A stretch of 38,848 nucleotides of DNA from Phycisphaerales bacterium (lineage in GTDB: Bacteria > Planctomycetota > Phycisphaerae > Tepidisphaerales > Tepidisphaeraceae). Positions 17,141-25,749 of this stretch are shown piece by piece. Position 1 is the first letter of the stretch, and each line of letters starts with the position of its first letter. The translations under genes were made by a program, and so were the position numbers. Under the pieces are notes generated by a model, which saw nothing but the letters and a program-made list of their open reading frames with translations, did not search any database and was not told the DNA's origin. The stretch covers positions 1 through 38,848 of the forward strand of contig JADLBV010000067.1 of assembly GCA_020847545.1 (NCBI GenBank). Reading direction: 5' to 3'.

Positions 17141-17232
17141 AGACTTTTTTAGTAACCAGGCTGAAGCTTTGGAAATCAGCCAAAAAACAACTTCCATGGA
17201 AAAGGTTGAATTGCTGGCAACACAAATATCAG

Positions 17233-17261
17233 TTGACAATTTTAAGCGATTATTTTACATA
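17233..17261 (+). promoter_or_regulatory. Rightward promoter for the TIM-barrel/DUF4838 genes
   Basis: TTGACA (17233-17238), 17-nt spacer, TACATA (17256-17261). The -10 lies inside a perfect 10-bp palindrome TACATATGTA (17256-17265), so a repressor bound there would block the promoter. Confidence 0.55.
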
Positions 17262-17302
17262 TGTATTAAATAATTATCAGTAAACTATCATGTCCTTGTC
17301 AG

Positions 17303-17318
17303 CATATTACTTAATATG
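17303..17318. promoter_or_regulatory. Operator-like palindrome CATATTA-CT-TAATATG
   Basis: Seven-base perfect inverted repeat with a 2-nt centre, about 45 nt downstream of the rightward -10 and 45 nt before the ATG at 17363. Its size and symmetry are typical of dimeric regulator sites. The IclR protein of this locus is one candidate binder. Confidence 0.5.
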
Positions 17319-17362
17319 TGTATACAGTTGGGCGACAGGATTTAACGAAAGGATCCATTCTC

Positions 17363-18754
17363 ATGAGCGGCAGCAGCGCAGGTGGCAATAGTCATATGGA
17401 TCAATGGAAAAAGATCGATTCTCGTACATGGAAATGGAGTGTCGAGTTGCCGTTGTCGGCTAGGTTGCATCTGCCGGTGGAGGATGGACGGATTTTCGAT
17501 TCCGGAGCGCCGATTGGCTTTACGTGGGGAGGATTCCCACGCGCCTCGTGTGTGGGTGTTGAAAGTTCCGAAGGCGTTCGGCTGCTGAGCATTCGCGATA
17601 AGCGCAGGGGCAATTTGAACGTGGCCGCCGTGCGCGGTGAGCAGAGACTGCGCCTTGACTGGACTTGGTCGCTGAAGCTGAGCCAGGGCACGGTGTCCGC
17701 GGATAATCCACCCGAACGAAACGAACAATTTTTTCCCACGTTATCCGATGCGTGGATGGAGCACCGCCGTTGGATCGACGAGGTGTTTCCGGTCAATCGA
17801 TCAAGATATCCTGAATGGGTAAATGATATTCCGGCCTGTGTGATGATCGAAATGTGGACCGGCAGCCGTCACATCAAACATCGTTACGAAGATTTGAAAC
17901 GATTGATCGCCGATATGCGGTCAGCGCAGATTCCACGGCATACGCTGCTGGTGTTCTGGGGTTGGCATGCGCCGTACGACACCAGATATCCGGAGTATTG
18001 GCCGGCCGAAGAGCTTGGGGGTGAATCGGCATTTGCCGAGCTTGCCGATGCCGCGAGGGATGCAGGTTATCATCTGGTTCCACACACCAATCACTGGGGT
18101 TGCGATGGAACCCTGCCACTTTTCCAGAAATTCAAGGATGATCAACTGCGCGATGAACATGGTGATCGTCTCGGCTGGCGGGTTGAAGGGGAGCCACCCA
18201 TTGAATACATCCGGCCCACCAGCGACGCATGGCGGGAGGTGCTGACTGAACGATTGCGCAAACTGACCGGTCGATTCGGAATCGACACCGTCTTTATCGA
18301 TCAGATCGGATTTTATTATGATGATCCGGTGGCCGATGTTGAGGCGGGGGCGCGGCAACTGGCGGATCAATTGCACAAGGCATGTCCCGGAGTTGCTTTC
18401 ATGGGGGAGATGTTTCACGACCGCAGTAGGTTCCTGCCCATATACCAGATGTGGGGCGTTCCTTGGTGCGGGCTTCCCGTTCAGGAACAATTGGCGCATT
18501 CAGATATGCTCGGCCGGCTTTTCGGCGGATCGGTCGTCATGATCGGCCACGAGGGTATGCCCGCCGCAGTACCTGTGCGGGATTGCTGGCCGTCGTATTA
18601 TGACTATGTCAACCATCACGGAATGAAGGAGGCGGCCAGGAGGGCGCATGCGTGGCATCTGGATACAGGCGTGGTCCCGACGGCGCGGGTGAACTACAAC
18701 GAATATGGGCTGGATTCCAAGAGCATCGCAATCCTCCTGGGCAATAGAATATAG
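17363..18754 (+). CDS. TIM-barrel glycoside hydrolase-like protein (DUF6259-like)
   Basis: A 463-residue protein. About 1-150 is a beta-rich N-terminal part. About 160-450 looks like a TIM barrel: 'HTLLVFWGWHAPYDTRYPEY', 'AGYHLVPHTNHWGCDG', 'IDTVFIDQIGFYYDD' (acidic strand end typical of retaining hydrolases), 'VAFMGEMFHD' and 'VVMIGHEGMPAA'. The arrangement recalls DUF6259-type hydrolase-like proteins, but I recognise it only loosely. Candidate catalytic acids are the Asp of 'FIDQIG' and the Glu of 'MGEMF'. There is no signal peptide. ATG 17363 follows AAAGGAT with 8-nt spacing; the frame also extends to a GTG at 17318 inside the operator region, which is unlikely to be used. It is followed 24 nt later by a DUF4838 gene, so both are probably co-transcribed. 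Confidence 0.6.
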   Translation: MSGSSAGGNSHMDQWKKIDSRTWKWSVELPLSARLHLPVEDGRIFDSGAPIGFTWGGFPRASCVGVESSEGVRLLSIRDKRRGNLNVAAVRGEQRLRLDWTWSLKLSQGTVSADNPPERNEQFFPTLSDAWMEHRRWIDEVFPVNRSRYPEWVNDIPACVMIEMWTGSRHIKHRYEDLKRLIADMRSAQIPRHTLLVFWGWHAPYDTRYPEYWPAEELGGESAFAELADAARDAGYHLVPHTNHWGCDGTLPLFQKFKDDQLRDEHGDRLGWRVEGEPPIEYIRPTSDAWREVLTERLRKLTGRFGIDTVFIDQIGFYYDDPVADVEAGARQLADQLHKACPGVAFMGEMFHDRSRFLPIYQMWGVPWCGLPVQEQLAHSDMLGRLFGGSVVMIGHEGMPAAVPVRDCWPSYYDYVNHHGMKEAARRAHAWHLDTGVVPTARVNYNEYGLDSKSIAILLGNRI

Positions 18755-18778
18755 CCTCGAATTCAATAGGGGTTCGAC

Positions 18779-20878
18779 ATGAATCAGATTGTTATTGCCA
18801 TTCCTTTTGCTGATGCTGAGCGATTGATCCCGCTCTGGGGAATGGAAGAAAAATTCATTGATTTTGCGAAGGAAAGGGAGCGAGCTGTTCGCTGCACATT
18901 GTCGTTTGCGGCCATGGAGTTGCAGAAGTACCTCGGAAGATCGCTTCCTGGATATGCGGTTCGATTTGCCGGCCGTCCTGATCCGAATACAGCAATCGAC
19001 GGCGGCGGGGGAACCGAAGCGATACACATTGACCTGGCGATTCGACAAGATCAGCACGAGGATGGATTTTCGCTTGAACCGATCTCCGATGGCGTGCGTG
19101 TGGTTGGTTTATCACGTCGTGGATTGATGTATGGCGTTTATGAGTTGCTGCGGATGCAGGGGTGGCGCTGGTATGCCCCCGGCACCGCGGGAGAAGCGCC
19201 GCCATTGCCTGCGTCGCATCTGGTTCTGCCGCGGGAGGCGGTTCACATCTCACCGTCAATGCCTTTTCTTCGCGGATTGGAATTCGAGGCGACTTCGGAA
19301 GATTCGGTTGATTTCATTTTTTGGATGTCGCGCAACCGACTGAGTTGCTGCGGTCATCGACCCCTGACGGCTCCACTCGCCAAGAAGCTGGGCATGCTGA
19401 CCTGCGTGGGGGGACATCTTTTTGATGAGTTATTGCTGCCGGATCGACCGATGCCGGATGGCAAGACCCTCTGGGAGGCTCATCCGGAATGGTTTGGATT
19501 GCCGCCGGGAGGTGTCCGGTCAAAAGAGAAGGCGGTCAAAACCCAGTTCTGCATGGCACAGCCGCTGCTGCTGGACTATCTGTGGCAGCATCTGCTGGGT
19601 CGGCTTCAGACCGATTGGAAAGGGACGGACCTGATCGCGTTTTCGGGATTCGATACATGGGGAACCGCGTGTCATTGCGACCGTTGTCAATCGGCGGGGA
19701 ATGGAAGTGACCAATTGCTGGCGTTCGCCTCCGCCATGCAGAAAAGATTGGGAAAAAGCATTGATTCGGGAGAGCTTGCCGTTGCAAGTCGATTGTTGAT
19801 CTGGTGTTACGAAGGTACCGACACACTGCTGCCACCCAGCAGGCCTGTGCCGCAGGAATTGGTGGCAAGTGGTGCTGCAGGTGTCTACTGGCCGATCAAC
19901 CGCTGCTACGCCCACGATTGGGAGGATCCGAACTGCCCTGAGAACACCCGATATCGACAGGCATTGGATGGATGGGTTGCACAGGATCGACTTCCGATGA
20001 TTGCGGGCGAATATTACAATGTCTCGAAGTACGAAGACTTGCCGTTGCCATTTCTCCGACGTGTTAGTGCTGATTTGCCTGCTTATCACCGTTGCGGCGT
20101 TCGAGGGATGACTTACATGCACGTTCCGTTTGTCAACTGGGGACAGCGGGCGCTTCTTCAAAACCTCTACGCGCAGCTCTCATGGGATGCCAACACCGAT
20201 ATTGAGGCATATTGTGAGGAGTATTTCCGGCGTTGGTATGAATCAGATGATGGCCGGTTACCGCGGATGTATGAATTGATCGACCAAGCATGGCTGTATA
20301 TCAGCCAGTGGCGTGCATGGTCGGAGAAGAGCATCCTGTCGCAGTTGATCAAATGGGATGGCAGACGGCCTCAAATATCGCTGTCGGTTGATTCACATTT
20401 CAAAAGCGCGGAAGAAGCGGTTCGCGTTGGCCGTGAAGCGGTGGCAGCCATGCACAAGGCGATGATGCTCCTGGAGCAGGTTCGCCGTGAAGCTCGATAT
20501 CGCTTGAAAAGCACCACTGAATCATCCGCCGTCAACCCTCGCCAACTTGCGGAAATTGAGTCGCGCCGTCGAACTGTTGACAGGCGGCTTGGGGATGATC
20601 GACGGCTTCTCCGGTACGGCATAGATATCATGACCGCCATGACCGAACTGGTTGCATATCATCAATCGCTTTACAAACGTGATATGGATGAAGCAGGCGT
20701 CTGTTGGAAAGCGGTCGAACAGGCGGCGGATGCCTTGGATTCGTATTTCGTGCCGATTGATTACGAGTGGCCAGGGCCGGGGCTGATCAGCAAAGACGCA
20801 TTAACGCGTTCCCAACTGGACCACACCATCGACCGCTGCCGGATTGCCCAGTCAGCAGATGGCGAGATCGGCAGGTGA
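18779..20878 (+). CDS. DUF4838 protein, cytoplasmic-type (paralogue 1)
   Basis: A 699-residue protein of the DUF4838 (PF16126) type. Residues about 40-150 resemble the alpha-glucuronidase/GH20 N-terminal domain: 'AAMELQKYLG', 'RRGLMYGVYELLRMQGWRWY'. The central barrel carries 'AFSGFDTWGTACHCDRC', whose CxCxxC (C298, C300, C303) is shared with the two other paralogues in this window. The C-terminal 150 residues are helical and charged. No Sec signal peptide is present, unlike paralogues 2 and 3, so it probably acts inside the cell. DUF4838 proteins are widespread in polysaccharide loci of planctomycetes and Bacteroidetes and have no firmly assigned activity that I know of. The ATG at 18779 follows AGGGG. 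It is co-oriented with the TIM-barrel gene 24 nt upstream. Confidence 0.82.
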   Translation: MNQIVIAIPFADAERLIPLWGMEEKFIDFAKERERAVRCTLSFAAMELQKYLGRSLPGYAVRFAGRPDPNTAIDGGGGTEAIHIDLAIRQDQHEDGFSLEPISDGVRVVGLSRRGLMYGVYELLRMQGWRWYAPGTAGEAPPLPASHLVLPREAVHISPSMPFLRGLEFEATSEDSVDFIFWMSRNRLSCCGHRPLTAPLAKKLGMLTCVGGHLFDELLLPDRPMPDGKTLWEAHPEWFGLPPGGVRSKEKAVKTQFCMAQPLLLDYLWQHLLGRLQTDWKGTDLIAFSGFDTWGTACHCDRCQSAGNGSDQLLAFASAMQKRLGKSIDSGELAVASRLLIWCYEGTDTLLPPSRPVPQELVASGAAGVYWPINRCYAHDWEDPNCPENTRYRQALDGWVAQDRLPMIAGEYYNVSKYEDLPLPFLRRVSADLPAYHRCGVRGMTYMHVPFVNWGQRALLQNLYAQLSWDANTDIEAYCEEYFRRWYESDDGRLPRMYELIDQAWLYISQWRAWSEKSILSQLIKWDGRRPQISLSVDSHFKSAEEAVRVGREAVAAMHKAMMLLEQVRREARYRLKSTTESSAVNPRQLAEIESRRRTVDRRLGDDRRLLRYGIDIMTAMTELVAYHQSLYKRDMDEAGVCWKAVEQAADALDSYFVPIDYEWPGPGLISKDALTRSQLDHTIDRCRIAQSADGEIGR

Positions 20879-20954
20879 AGGCATGGTCGAAATGCCCGTA
20901 CAGCCATATACACCCAGCCACTTGGTCTTGACATGAAATATCCAAAAAAATTTC

Positions 20955-20982
20955 TTGACAATCATGAACAATGATGTATATA
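20955..20982 (+). promoter_or_regulatory. Strong promoter before the locus pseudopilin
   Basis: TTGACA (20955-20960), 16 nt, TATATA (20977-20982), preceded by an A-run. An ATCAT/ATGAT inverted repeat (20961-20975) fills the spacer. Start of transcription would leave a leader of about 70 nt holding two hairpins. Confidence 0.65.
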
Positions 20983-21002
20983 TGAAATAAATGTGTATAG
21001 GT

Positions 21003-21022
21003 AGACGGTCGTGTGTCCGTCT
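21003..21022 (+). promoter_or_regulatory. 5' leader stem-loop
   Basis: AGACGG (21003-21008) pairs with CCGTCT (21017-21022) around an 8-nt loop, at the expected 5' end of the pseudopilin mRNA. Such stems often stabilise transcripts; function not shown. Confidence 0.5.
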
Positions 21023-21042
21023 CAACAACATTTTGTGATACA

Positions 21043-21060
21043 TTGAACTTGGAGGTTCAA
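21043..21060 (+). promoter_or_regulatory. Ribosome site displayed in a hairpin loop
   Basis: TTGAAC (21043-21048) and GTTCAA (21055-21060) are perfect inverted repeats enclosing TTGGAG, the Shine-Dalgarno core of the pseudopilin gene that starts at 21063. The ribosome site GGAGG thus overlaps the loop and its 3' stem. Confidence 0.6.
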
Positions 21061-21062
21061 TC

Positions 21063-21833
21063 ATGTCTCGACACATCCGAGCGTTTACATTGGTCGAATT
21101 GCTGGTCGTCATCGGCATTATCGCGCTTTTGATCTCCATCCTGATGCCGTCGCTGACACAGGCGCGCGAACAGGCGAAGAGCGTTCAGTGCCTGAGCAAC
21201 CTTCGGCAGATCAGTCTGGCACTGCAGATGTACGTCAACGATAATTCCGGGTGGTTCCCTTGTTACACCTTTGAATTTCAAGGGGTTCCCAAGCCGGCGG
21301 CCGGCGGACAATTCGGTTGGAACGACACGCTGGTCCGAAAGGGATATCTTCCAACGCCAAAAGTCTTCGATTGCCCCTCGTTTGATGCGGAAACCCCGGA
21401 TTGGAACAATCTGCCACTAAACCATCTGGACTCCGAATGGACTTGGGCGGTATGGACCGAATACGGATATAGCATGGGGATGATCGGGGCGACGTGGACC
21501 GGAACAACGCTCAAACAACTGACAACCCCGGCCAAGCAATCTCAGGTCAAAAATCCCGCCGAGACCATCGTGCTGACCGACACACGATATTACGCTGATG
21601 GTATCTGGCAGGGGATGCGCGGCTATTTTGTGACTTGGACGGATTACGATCCCGCGCCGGGCGATCGCGTTGGGATGGGCATACCCGATGCACGCCACGG
21701 CCGTAAAACCACGGTCAATGTTGCCTGGGTCGATGGACATTGCTCCGGAGTTACGGTCAAGGATTATGAACGTCCGCTCGGCAGCGGATTAACCAACCTG
21801 CTGGATGCATCGAACTTCTGGGACCTTAAATGA
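21063..21833 (+). CDS. Pseudopilin with H-Xn-DG C-terminus, in carbohydrate locus
   Basis: A 256-residue protein. The basic leader MSRHIRA is followed by [20 protein letters not shown], the prepilin cleavage motif and hydrophobic helix; the residue before Phe is Ala rather than Gly, a tolerated but less common variant. The C-terminal 'ARHG...[10 protein letters not shown]' is the H-Xn-DG signature, with 11 residues between H and DG. It has Cys in the mature domain ('FDCPSF'). It has its own strong promoter and a structured leader, pointing to high expression. Being in the middle of a polysaccharide locus, it may display or organise glycan-binding or degrading proteins on the envelope, which is inference. 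It is followed by a small membrane protein gene, an arrangement that echoes the pair at 4139/4663. Confidence 0.88.
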   Translation: MSRHIRAFTLVELLVVIGIIALLISILMPSLTQAREQAKSVQCLSNLRQISLALQMYVNDNSGWFPCYTFEFQGVPKPAAGGQFGWNDTLVRKGYLPTPKVFDCPSFDAETPDWNNLPLNHLDSEWTWAVWTEYGYSMGMIGATWTGTTLKQLTTPAKQSQVKNPAETIVLTDTRYYADGIWQGMRGYFVTWTDYDPAPGDRVGMGIPDARHGRKTTVNVAWVDGHCSGVTVKDYERPLGSGLTNLLDASNFWDLK

Positions 21834-21855
21834 TGGAGTTGAATCGGGCGAAGCG

Positions 21856-21875
21856 CGGCGGTGATGAGGCCGCCG
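21856..21875 (+). terminator. Hairpin downstream of the pseudopilin gene
   Basis: CGGCGG (21856-21861), 8-nt loop, CCGCCG (21870-21875), followed by TGATTT. With no proper U-run it is more likely a 3' stabiliser or attenuator than a full terminator. Confidence 0.4.
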
Positions 21876-21927
21876 TGATTTGATGACGGATGCCGCAGTT
21901 GGATGGTATTGTCCCGGAGTTGTTTGA

Positions 21928-22440
21928 ATGTCAGTACGCCAGACCATTCGTGAAAAGCCAGTCGTCGGAGTTGCTGTTGCAATCGCCTTTGTGGCTGTTG
22001 CGGTGGGATTTACGGTCTATCAGTGGAAGAGCCAGCACGAGGATTGGACCCCTCCGCAAAAAGTGTTCTTCACCGTGGACGATGGCAAGACCTGGTTTGT
22101 GGATGATTACAAGAAGGTTCCCCCGATCGAACATGATGGCAAGCAGGCGTTTCGCGTATATGTCTTCCGCTGCCACGACAAGGAATTCGCCGGATATCTT
22201 GAACGTTATACTCCCGAAGCGCAGAAAGTGATTCAGGAAATCCGAAGCAAACCACTGAGCACAACCGGCGCTCCCGATTCCGCCGCCATGGACGCCGCCA
22301 CGCGCGGCCGGGAGGTGAAGCGGCCGGGAGATGAAAAATGGAGCAGCTGCGCCAATCCGCGGGAGGTGATTCCGATCACCAGTCCCAAGTGCCCGCACGG
22401 TGGCGGTAAAGAGAGCAAACCGGAACCGGTGCAACCATAG
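21928..22440 (+). CDS. Small single-pass membrane protein, unknown
   Basis: A 170-residue protein of no known function to me. Residues 1-11 are polar/basic and 12-32 ('VVGVAVAIAFVAVAVGFTVY') form one membrane helix, so the remainder should face the periplasm. The soluble part begins with 'VFFTVDDGKTWFVDD', a compact motif, continues with 'FRVYVFRCHDKEFAGYLERY', and ends with a Cys pair region 'WSSCANP' and 'SPKCPHGGG' before a Lys/Pro tail. Three Cys (in RCHDKE, SSCANP and PKCPHG) with two His nearby could bind a metal. It sits between the pseudopilin and a secreted DUF4838 protein on the same strand, with about 95 and 50 nt gaps, so probably one transcription unit. Confidence 0.7.
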   Translation: MSVRQTIREKPVVGVAVAIAFVAVAVGFTVYQWKSQHEDWTPPQKVFFTVDDGKTWFVDDYKKVPPIEHDGKQAFRVYVFRCHDKEFAGYLERYTPEAQKVIQEIRSKPLSTTGAPDSAAMDAATRGREVKRPGDEKWSSCANPREVIPITSPKCPHGGGKESKPEPVQP

Positions 22441-22490
22441 GCCCGTGTTGGGCCAGTCAGACTTTTCGACGTTATTCACACAAAGGATAC

Positions 22491-24404
22491 ATGAGGATGA
22501 AGCTCAACGCGGTTGTCTTCTGTTGCATGACCGTCCTGTTTATTGTGCCATCGGGCGGCGTGTGTGCGGACGAGTCGATTGAACTGGCTCACGAGGGCGC
22601 CAGTGCATATGGCATCGTTCTGTCGGAGGATGCATCCCCATCGGAGCGGTATGCGGCATCGGAGCTTCGTCAATTCATCAAACAGATCAGCGGAGCCGAT
22701 CTTTCCATCGTGACGGAATCGGCGGAGCTTCCCGGCAGGATGATTGTCCTCGGCGCCGGGCGGGCGCTGGATTCGCTGGGGACAAATATCGACCTGACAA
22801 CCCTTGGTGAAGAAGGGTTTGCGATCAGAACCGTCGGTCATCACCTGGTCATCGCCGGCAGTCGGCAGCGCGGGACGATGTACGGGGTTTTTGCGTTTTT
22901 AGAGGATGTCCTTGGATGCCGTTGGTATACTCCGCAGGTCAGTTATATACCGCGCCGGCCCACGATTGTGCTTGATTCGCTGGACATTCGGAGCAAGCCG
23001 GCATTCGAATACCGCGATGTCTATTTCAAATCAGATGGCGCCGATGCCCGCGATCCTGACTGGGCAGCGCGGAACCGCTGCAATGGCGTGACCCCGGAAC
23101 TTGATGAATCGCACGGCGGACACATCACTTATGGCCAGTTCGTGCATACTTTCGATCTGCTGATCCCGCCCGATCAATACGCATCGACCCATCCGGAATA
23201 CTTTGCCTTGTGGAACGGCGAGCGAATTGGAGGCAAACGTGGCGCCCAATTGTGCCTGACGAACCCGGATGTGCTGCGCATCGCGACCCGGGAAGTTCTG
23301 CGGTGGATCGAAGACAATCCCAAGGCCAGGATATTCTCTGTGTCCCAGAACGATCAGGGGCCAGGCGGAGATGGATATTGTCAGTGCGAGGATTGTTCTG
23401 CGGTTGCTGAACGCGAAGGCAGCCAAGCCGGTTCGATTCTTCAGTTTGTCAATGCGATTGCAGACGAGGTGGCGAAAAAACATCCAGGGGTGTTGATCGA
23501 CACGCTGGCATACAATTATTCGCAAAGCCCTCCCATGCATGTGCGGCCGCAGCCCAATGTGCGGGTTCGGCTTTGCCCCTCGCCCTGCCAGTATCACCCA
23601 TATAACCAGTGTACCATGCCGGAGACGCAGAAGGTGATGGGCGATCTACGCGGATGGGCCAAAATCACTAACAATCTATACATCTGGCACTATACCGGCG
23701 CGTATTCGCACCTGCCGATGCCTTTCCCGGACATCGCACAGCTGGCATCGAGCCTGTCCATGTATCAAAGCCATGGAGTGGTCGGTGTCTTTATCGAAGG
23801 CAACGATTGGCCGGGCAACGGCGGCTTCATGGATGAGTTGAAGATTTACATGCTCGCCAAGTTGCTGTGGAACCCGTCGCGAAACGCCGATGCGGTGATC
23901 GATGATTTTCTCAATGGCTACTTTGGCCCCTCAGGAAAGGCGGTCCGTCAGTGGCTCGACTTGATGAATGCGGAAATCGCCGGACAGCCGGATATCCACG
24001 GCACCTGCTGGCCCGAGCTGGATTATATCCGCGACACCGGCCGGCAACCGGGCGGTCCGTTTGCGCACATGGCGCTGCTCACCCCGGAGCTGGTATCGCA
24101 AAGCAAGCGCATTCTCGACGAGGCGGCCAGGCTGGCCGACACGGATGAGCATCAGCGACGAGTTGCCCATGTGCGCATGTCGCTGGATTATCTGACGATG
24201 ATGCGGGAAGTTCAGTCGGCGTACAAATCGAACTCTGCGGAAACACGTTTGCAGGCATTGAAGGTTTGGGAACAGCTTCTTGATCGCCTGTCAGCTGATG
24301 GTGTCACTTACCTGGGGTTGGATGTGAGCGTGGTGGATCGTGATCAGGCCGTGAGAAAAGCCCTGGGGATGCAGGCGGTGGCACCGACGGGCGATCATCC
24401 ATGA
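22491..24404 (+). CDS. Secreted DUF4838 protein (paralogue 2)
   Basis: A 637-residue protein. Residues 1-26 are a Sec signal peptide (hydrophobic core 'AVVFCCMTVLFIV', cut near VCA/DES). Residues about 45-165 form the alpha-glucuronidase-type N-terminal domain: 'SERYAASELRQFIKQISG', 'GTMYGVFAFLEDVLGCRWY'. The DUF4838 barrel has 'CLTNPDVL', 'IFSVSQNDQG', the CxCxxC cluster C297/C299/C302, 'IDTLAYNYS', 'RLCPSPCQYHPY' and 'IWHYTGAY', then a helical tail. It is close in layout to the gene at 31493 and more distant from the one at 18779. AAAGGA precedes two possible ATGs, 22491 and 22497. By analogy with GH20/GH67 folds it may act on, or bind, uronic-acid or amino-sugar glycans outside the inner membrane; activity unproven. 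Confidence 0.85.
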   Translation: MRMKLNAVVFCCMTVLFIVPSGGVCADESIELAHEGASAYGIVLSEDASPSERYAASELRQFIKQISGADLSIVTESAELPGRMIVLGAGRALDSLGTNIDLTTLGEEGFAIRTVGHHLVIAGSRQRGTMYGVFAFLEDVLGCRWYTPQVSYIPRRPTIVLDSLDIRSKPAFEYRDVYFKSDGADARDPDWAARNRCNGVTPELDESHGGHITYGQFVHTFDLLIPPDQYASTHPEYFALWNGERIGGKRGAQLCLTNPDVLRIATREVLRWIEDNPKARIFSVSQNDQGPGGDGYCQCEDCSAVAEREGSQAGSILQFVNAIADEVAKKHPGVLIDTLAYNYSQSPPMHVRPQPNVRVRLCPSPCQYHPYNQCTMPETQKVMGDLRGWAKITNNLYIWHYTGAYSHLPMPFPDIAQLASSLSMYQSHGVVGVFIEGNDWPGNGGFMDELKIYMLAKLLWNPSRNADAVIDDFLNGYFGPSGKAVRQWLDLMNAEIAGQPDIHGTCWPELDYIRDTGRQPGGPFAHMALLTPELVSQSKRILDEAARLADTDEHQRRVAHVRMSLDYLTMMREVQSAYKSNSAETRLQALKVWEQLLDRLSADGVTYLGLDVSVVDRDQAVRKALGMQAVAPTGDHP

Positions 24405-24520
24405 ATGGATGGAGTTTGGAAATTGCGTCCAGTATCGTATCAGGGCATGGATCGGCTGACCCACCGCGGGACACGATGGACCGTACCGATGTTCGACAAC
24501 AACCCGTGTAAACACGCATC

Positions 24521-25660
24521 ATGAAAATCACGGATATACAGGCCCTTCACCTTCGCGTTGAGGATCCGGCCATCGGGTTGTTCGACGGCTCCTATGATGA
24601 CTGCCTCATCGTCGTCCGCACGGATGAGGGATTGACCGGCATCGGTGAGGTGGAATCGCTTCCAGCGGCGATCCAGGCGTTGGTTTATTCACCGCCTGCG
24701 CACAACCACGCACGCGGTCTGCGGGAGTTGCTGCTGGGGGAGGACCCCACCGATCCCGTCCGCCTTTGGCAGAAGATGTACGGGGCCACCGATTACATTG
24801 GCCGGCGTGGTTTGGTCATGCATGCGATCGGCGGGATCGACATCGCTTTGTGGGACATCGCCGCCCAGTCGGCGGGCAGGCCAATTCACCAGATGTTTCC
24901 CGGCGGCATGCGCAGAGACCGTATCCCGGCATACGGCACGATTTATCCGCTCGAACGATCACCCGATGGCGTATCCAGGCAGGTTGAATGGGCCATGGCG
25001 ATGAACCTTCGCAACATCAAATTCGCGGCCGATCCATGGTGGCTGGAGGACCTCGACCTGATGGCACGGCTTTTTCAAATGGCCAGGAAAACATTGGGCG
25101 ATGCAGGGAAGATCATCGTTGACGCGGCCCTGTCATACAAGACCGCCGATGAGGGATTGCGGCTCTTTCCAATCTACAAGGAAGCCCGGATCGATTTTCT
25201 GGAAGCGCCGTTGCCGCTGGATGATGTTGATGGACATGCGCATCTGGCCCGCCACGGAATCCCGCTGGGCGTCGGCGACCTCGGTCTTACCCATGTGAGC
25301 GAATTCATCGAGGCAATGGACCGCGGCGGGGCCGCCATCTGTCAGCCGGACATTACGATGGTTGGAGGTTTCACCGGCCTTCGCGGCATCGCGGCAGCAG
25401 CAAGACAACGGGGCAAGCGCATCATCACCCACGGGTATAAAACCAACATCGAGATTGCCGCTAATTTGCACTTCCTGGCAAATCATGAGGATGAGGAGAT
25501 GCTCGAGTATTCCACCAGTCATTCACCGCTGCGATGGAAGACGACAATTCAGCCGCTGCCGGTCGAGAGCGATGGCACTGTGCTTGTGCCTCGCGGCCCG
25601 GGACTTGGTGTCACGCCCGACTGGGAATTTGTGATGGCCCATCTGTGCCACACGCGCTGA
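24521..25660 (+). CDS. Enolase-superfamily enzyme, acid-sugar dehydratase-like (1)
   Basis: A 379-residue mandelate racemase/muconate lactonising-type protein, likely a cytoplasmic Mg2+ acid-sugar dehydratase or epimerase. Metal ligands: D201 ('IIVDAAL'), E228 ('FLEAPLP') and D253 ('GVGDLG', where Glu is commoner). The His-Asp dyad of the mandelate racemase group is kept as D277 ('CQPDITMVGG') and H304 ('ITHGYK'). The KxK base pair is only half present: 'NIKFAA' has K167 but Ala at the second Lys. This predicts chemistry through the His side, as in some acid-sugar dehydratases. No clear Shine-Dalgarno precedes the ATG; instead a 12-bp palindrome (CGTGT-AA-ACACG, 24505-24516) sits there. It pairs with a second superfamily member downstream. 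Confidence 0.85.
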   Translation: MKITDIQALHLRVEDPAIGLFDGSYDDCLIVVRTDEGLTGIGEVESLPAAIQALVYSPPAHNHARGLRELLLGEDPTDPVRLWQKMYGATDYIGRRGLVMHAIGGIDIALWDIAAQSAGRPIHQMFPGGMRRDRIPAYGTIYPLERSPDGVSRQVEWAMAMNLRNIKFAADPWWLEDLDLMARLFQMARKTLGDAGKIIVDAALSYKTADEGLRLFPIYKEARIDFLEAPLPLDDVDGHAHLARHGIPLGVGDLGLTHVSEFIEAMDRGGAAICQPDITMVGGFTGLRGIAAAARQRGKRIITHGYKTNIEIAANLHFLANHEDEEMLEYSTSHSPLRWKTTIQPLPVESDGTVLVPRGPGLGVTPDWEFVMAHLCHTR

Positions 25661-25749
25661 CGACGGCTTGAAACGATGCGCAAATCCGTTCATGTTGCAT
25701 CTGTTGCCCAAAGTTCGATGATGATGGCCAACATTCATGGAGAGTGCCC

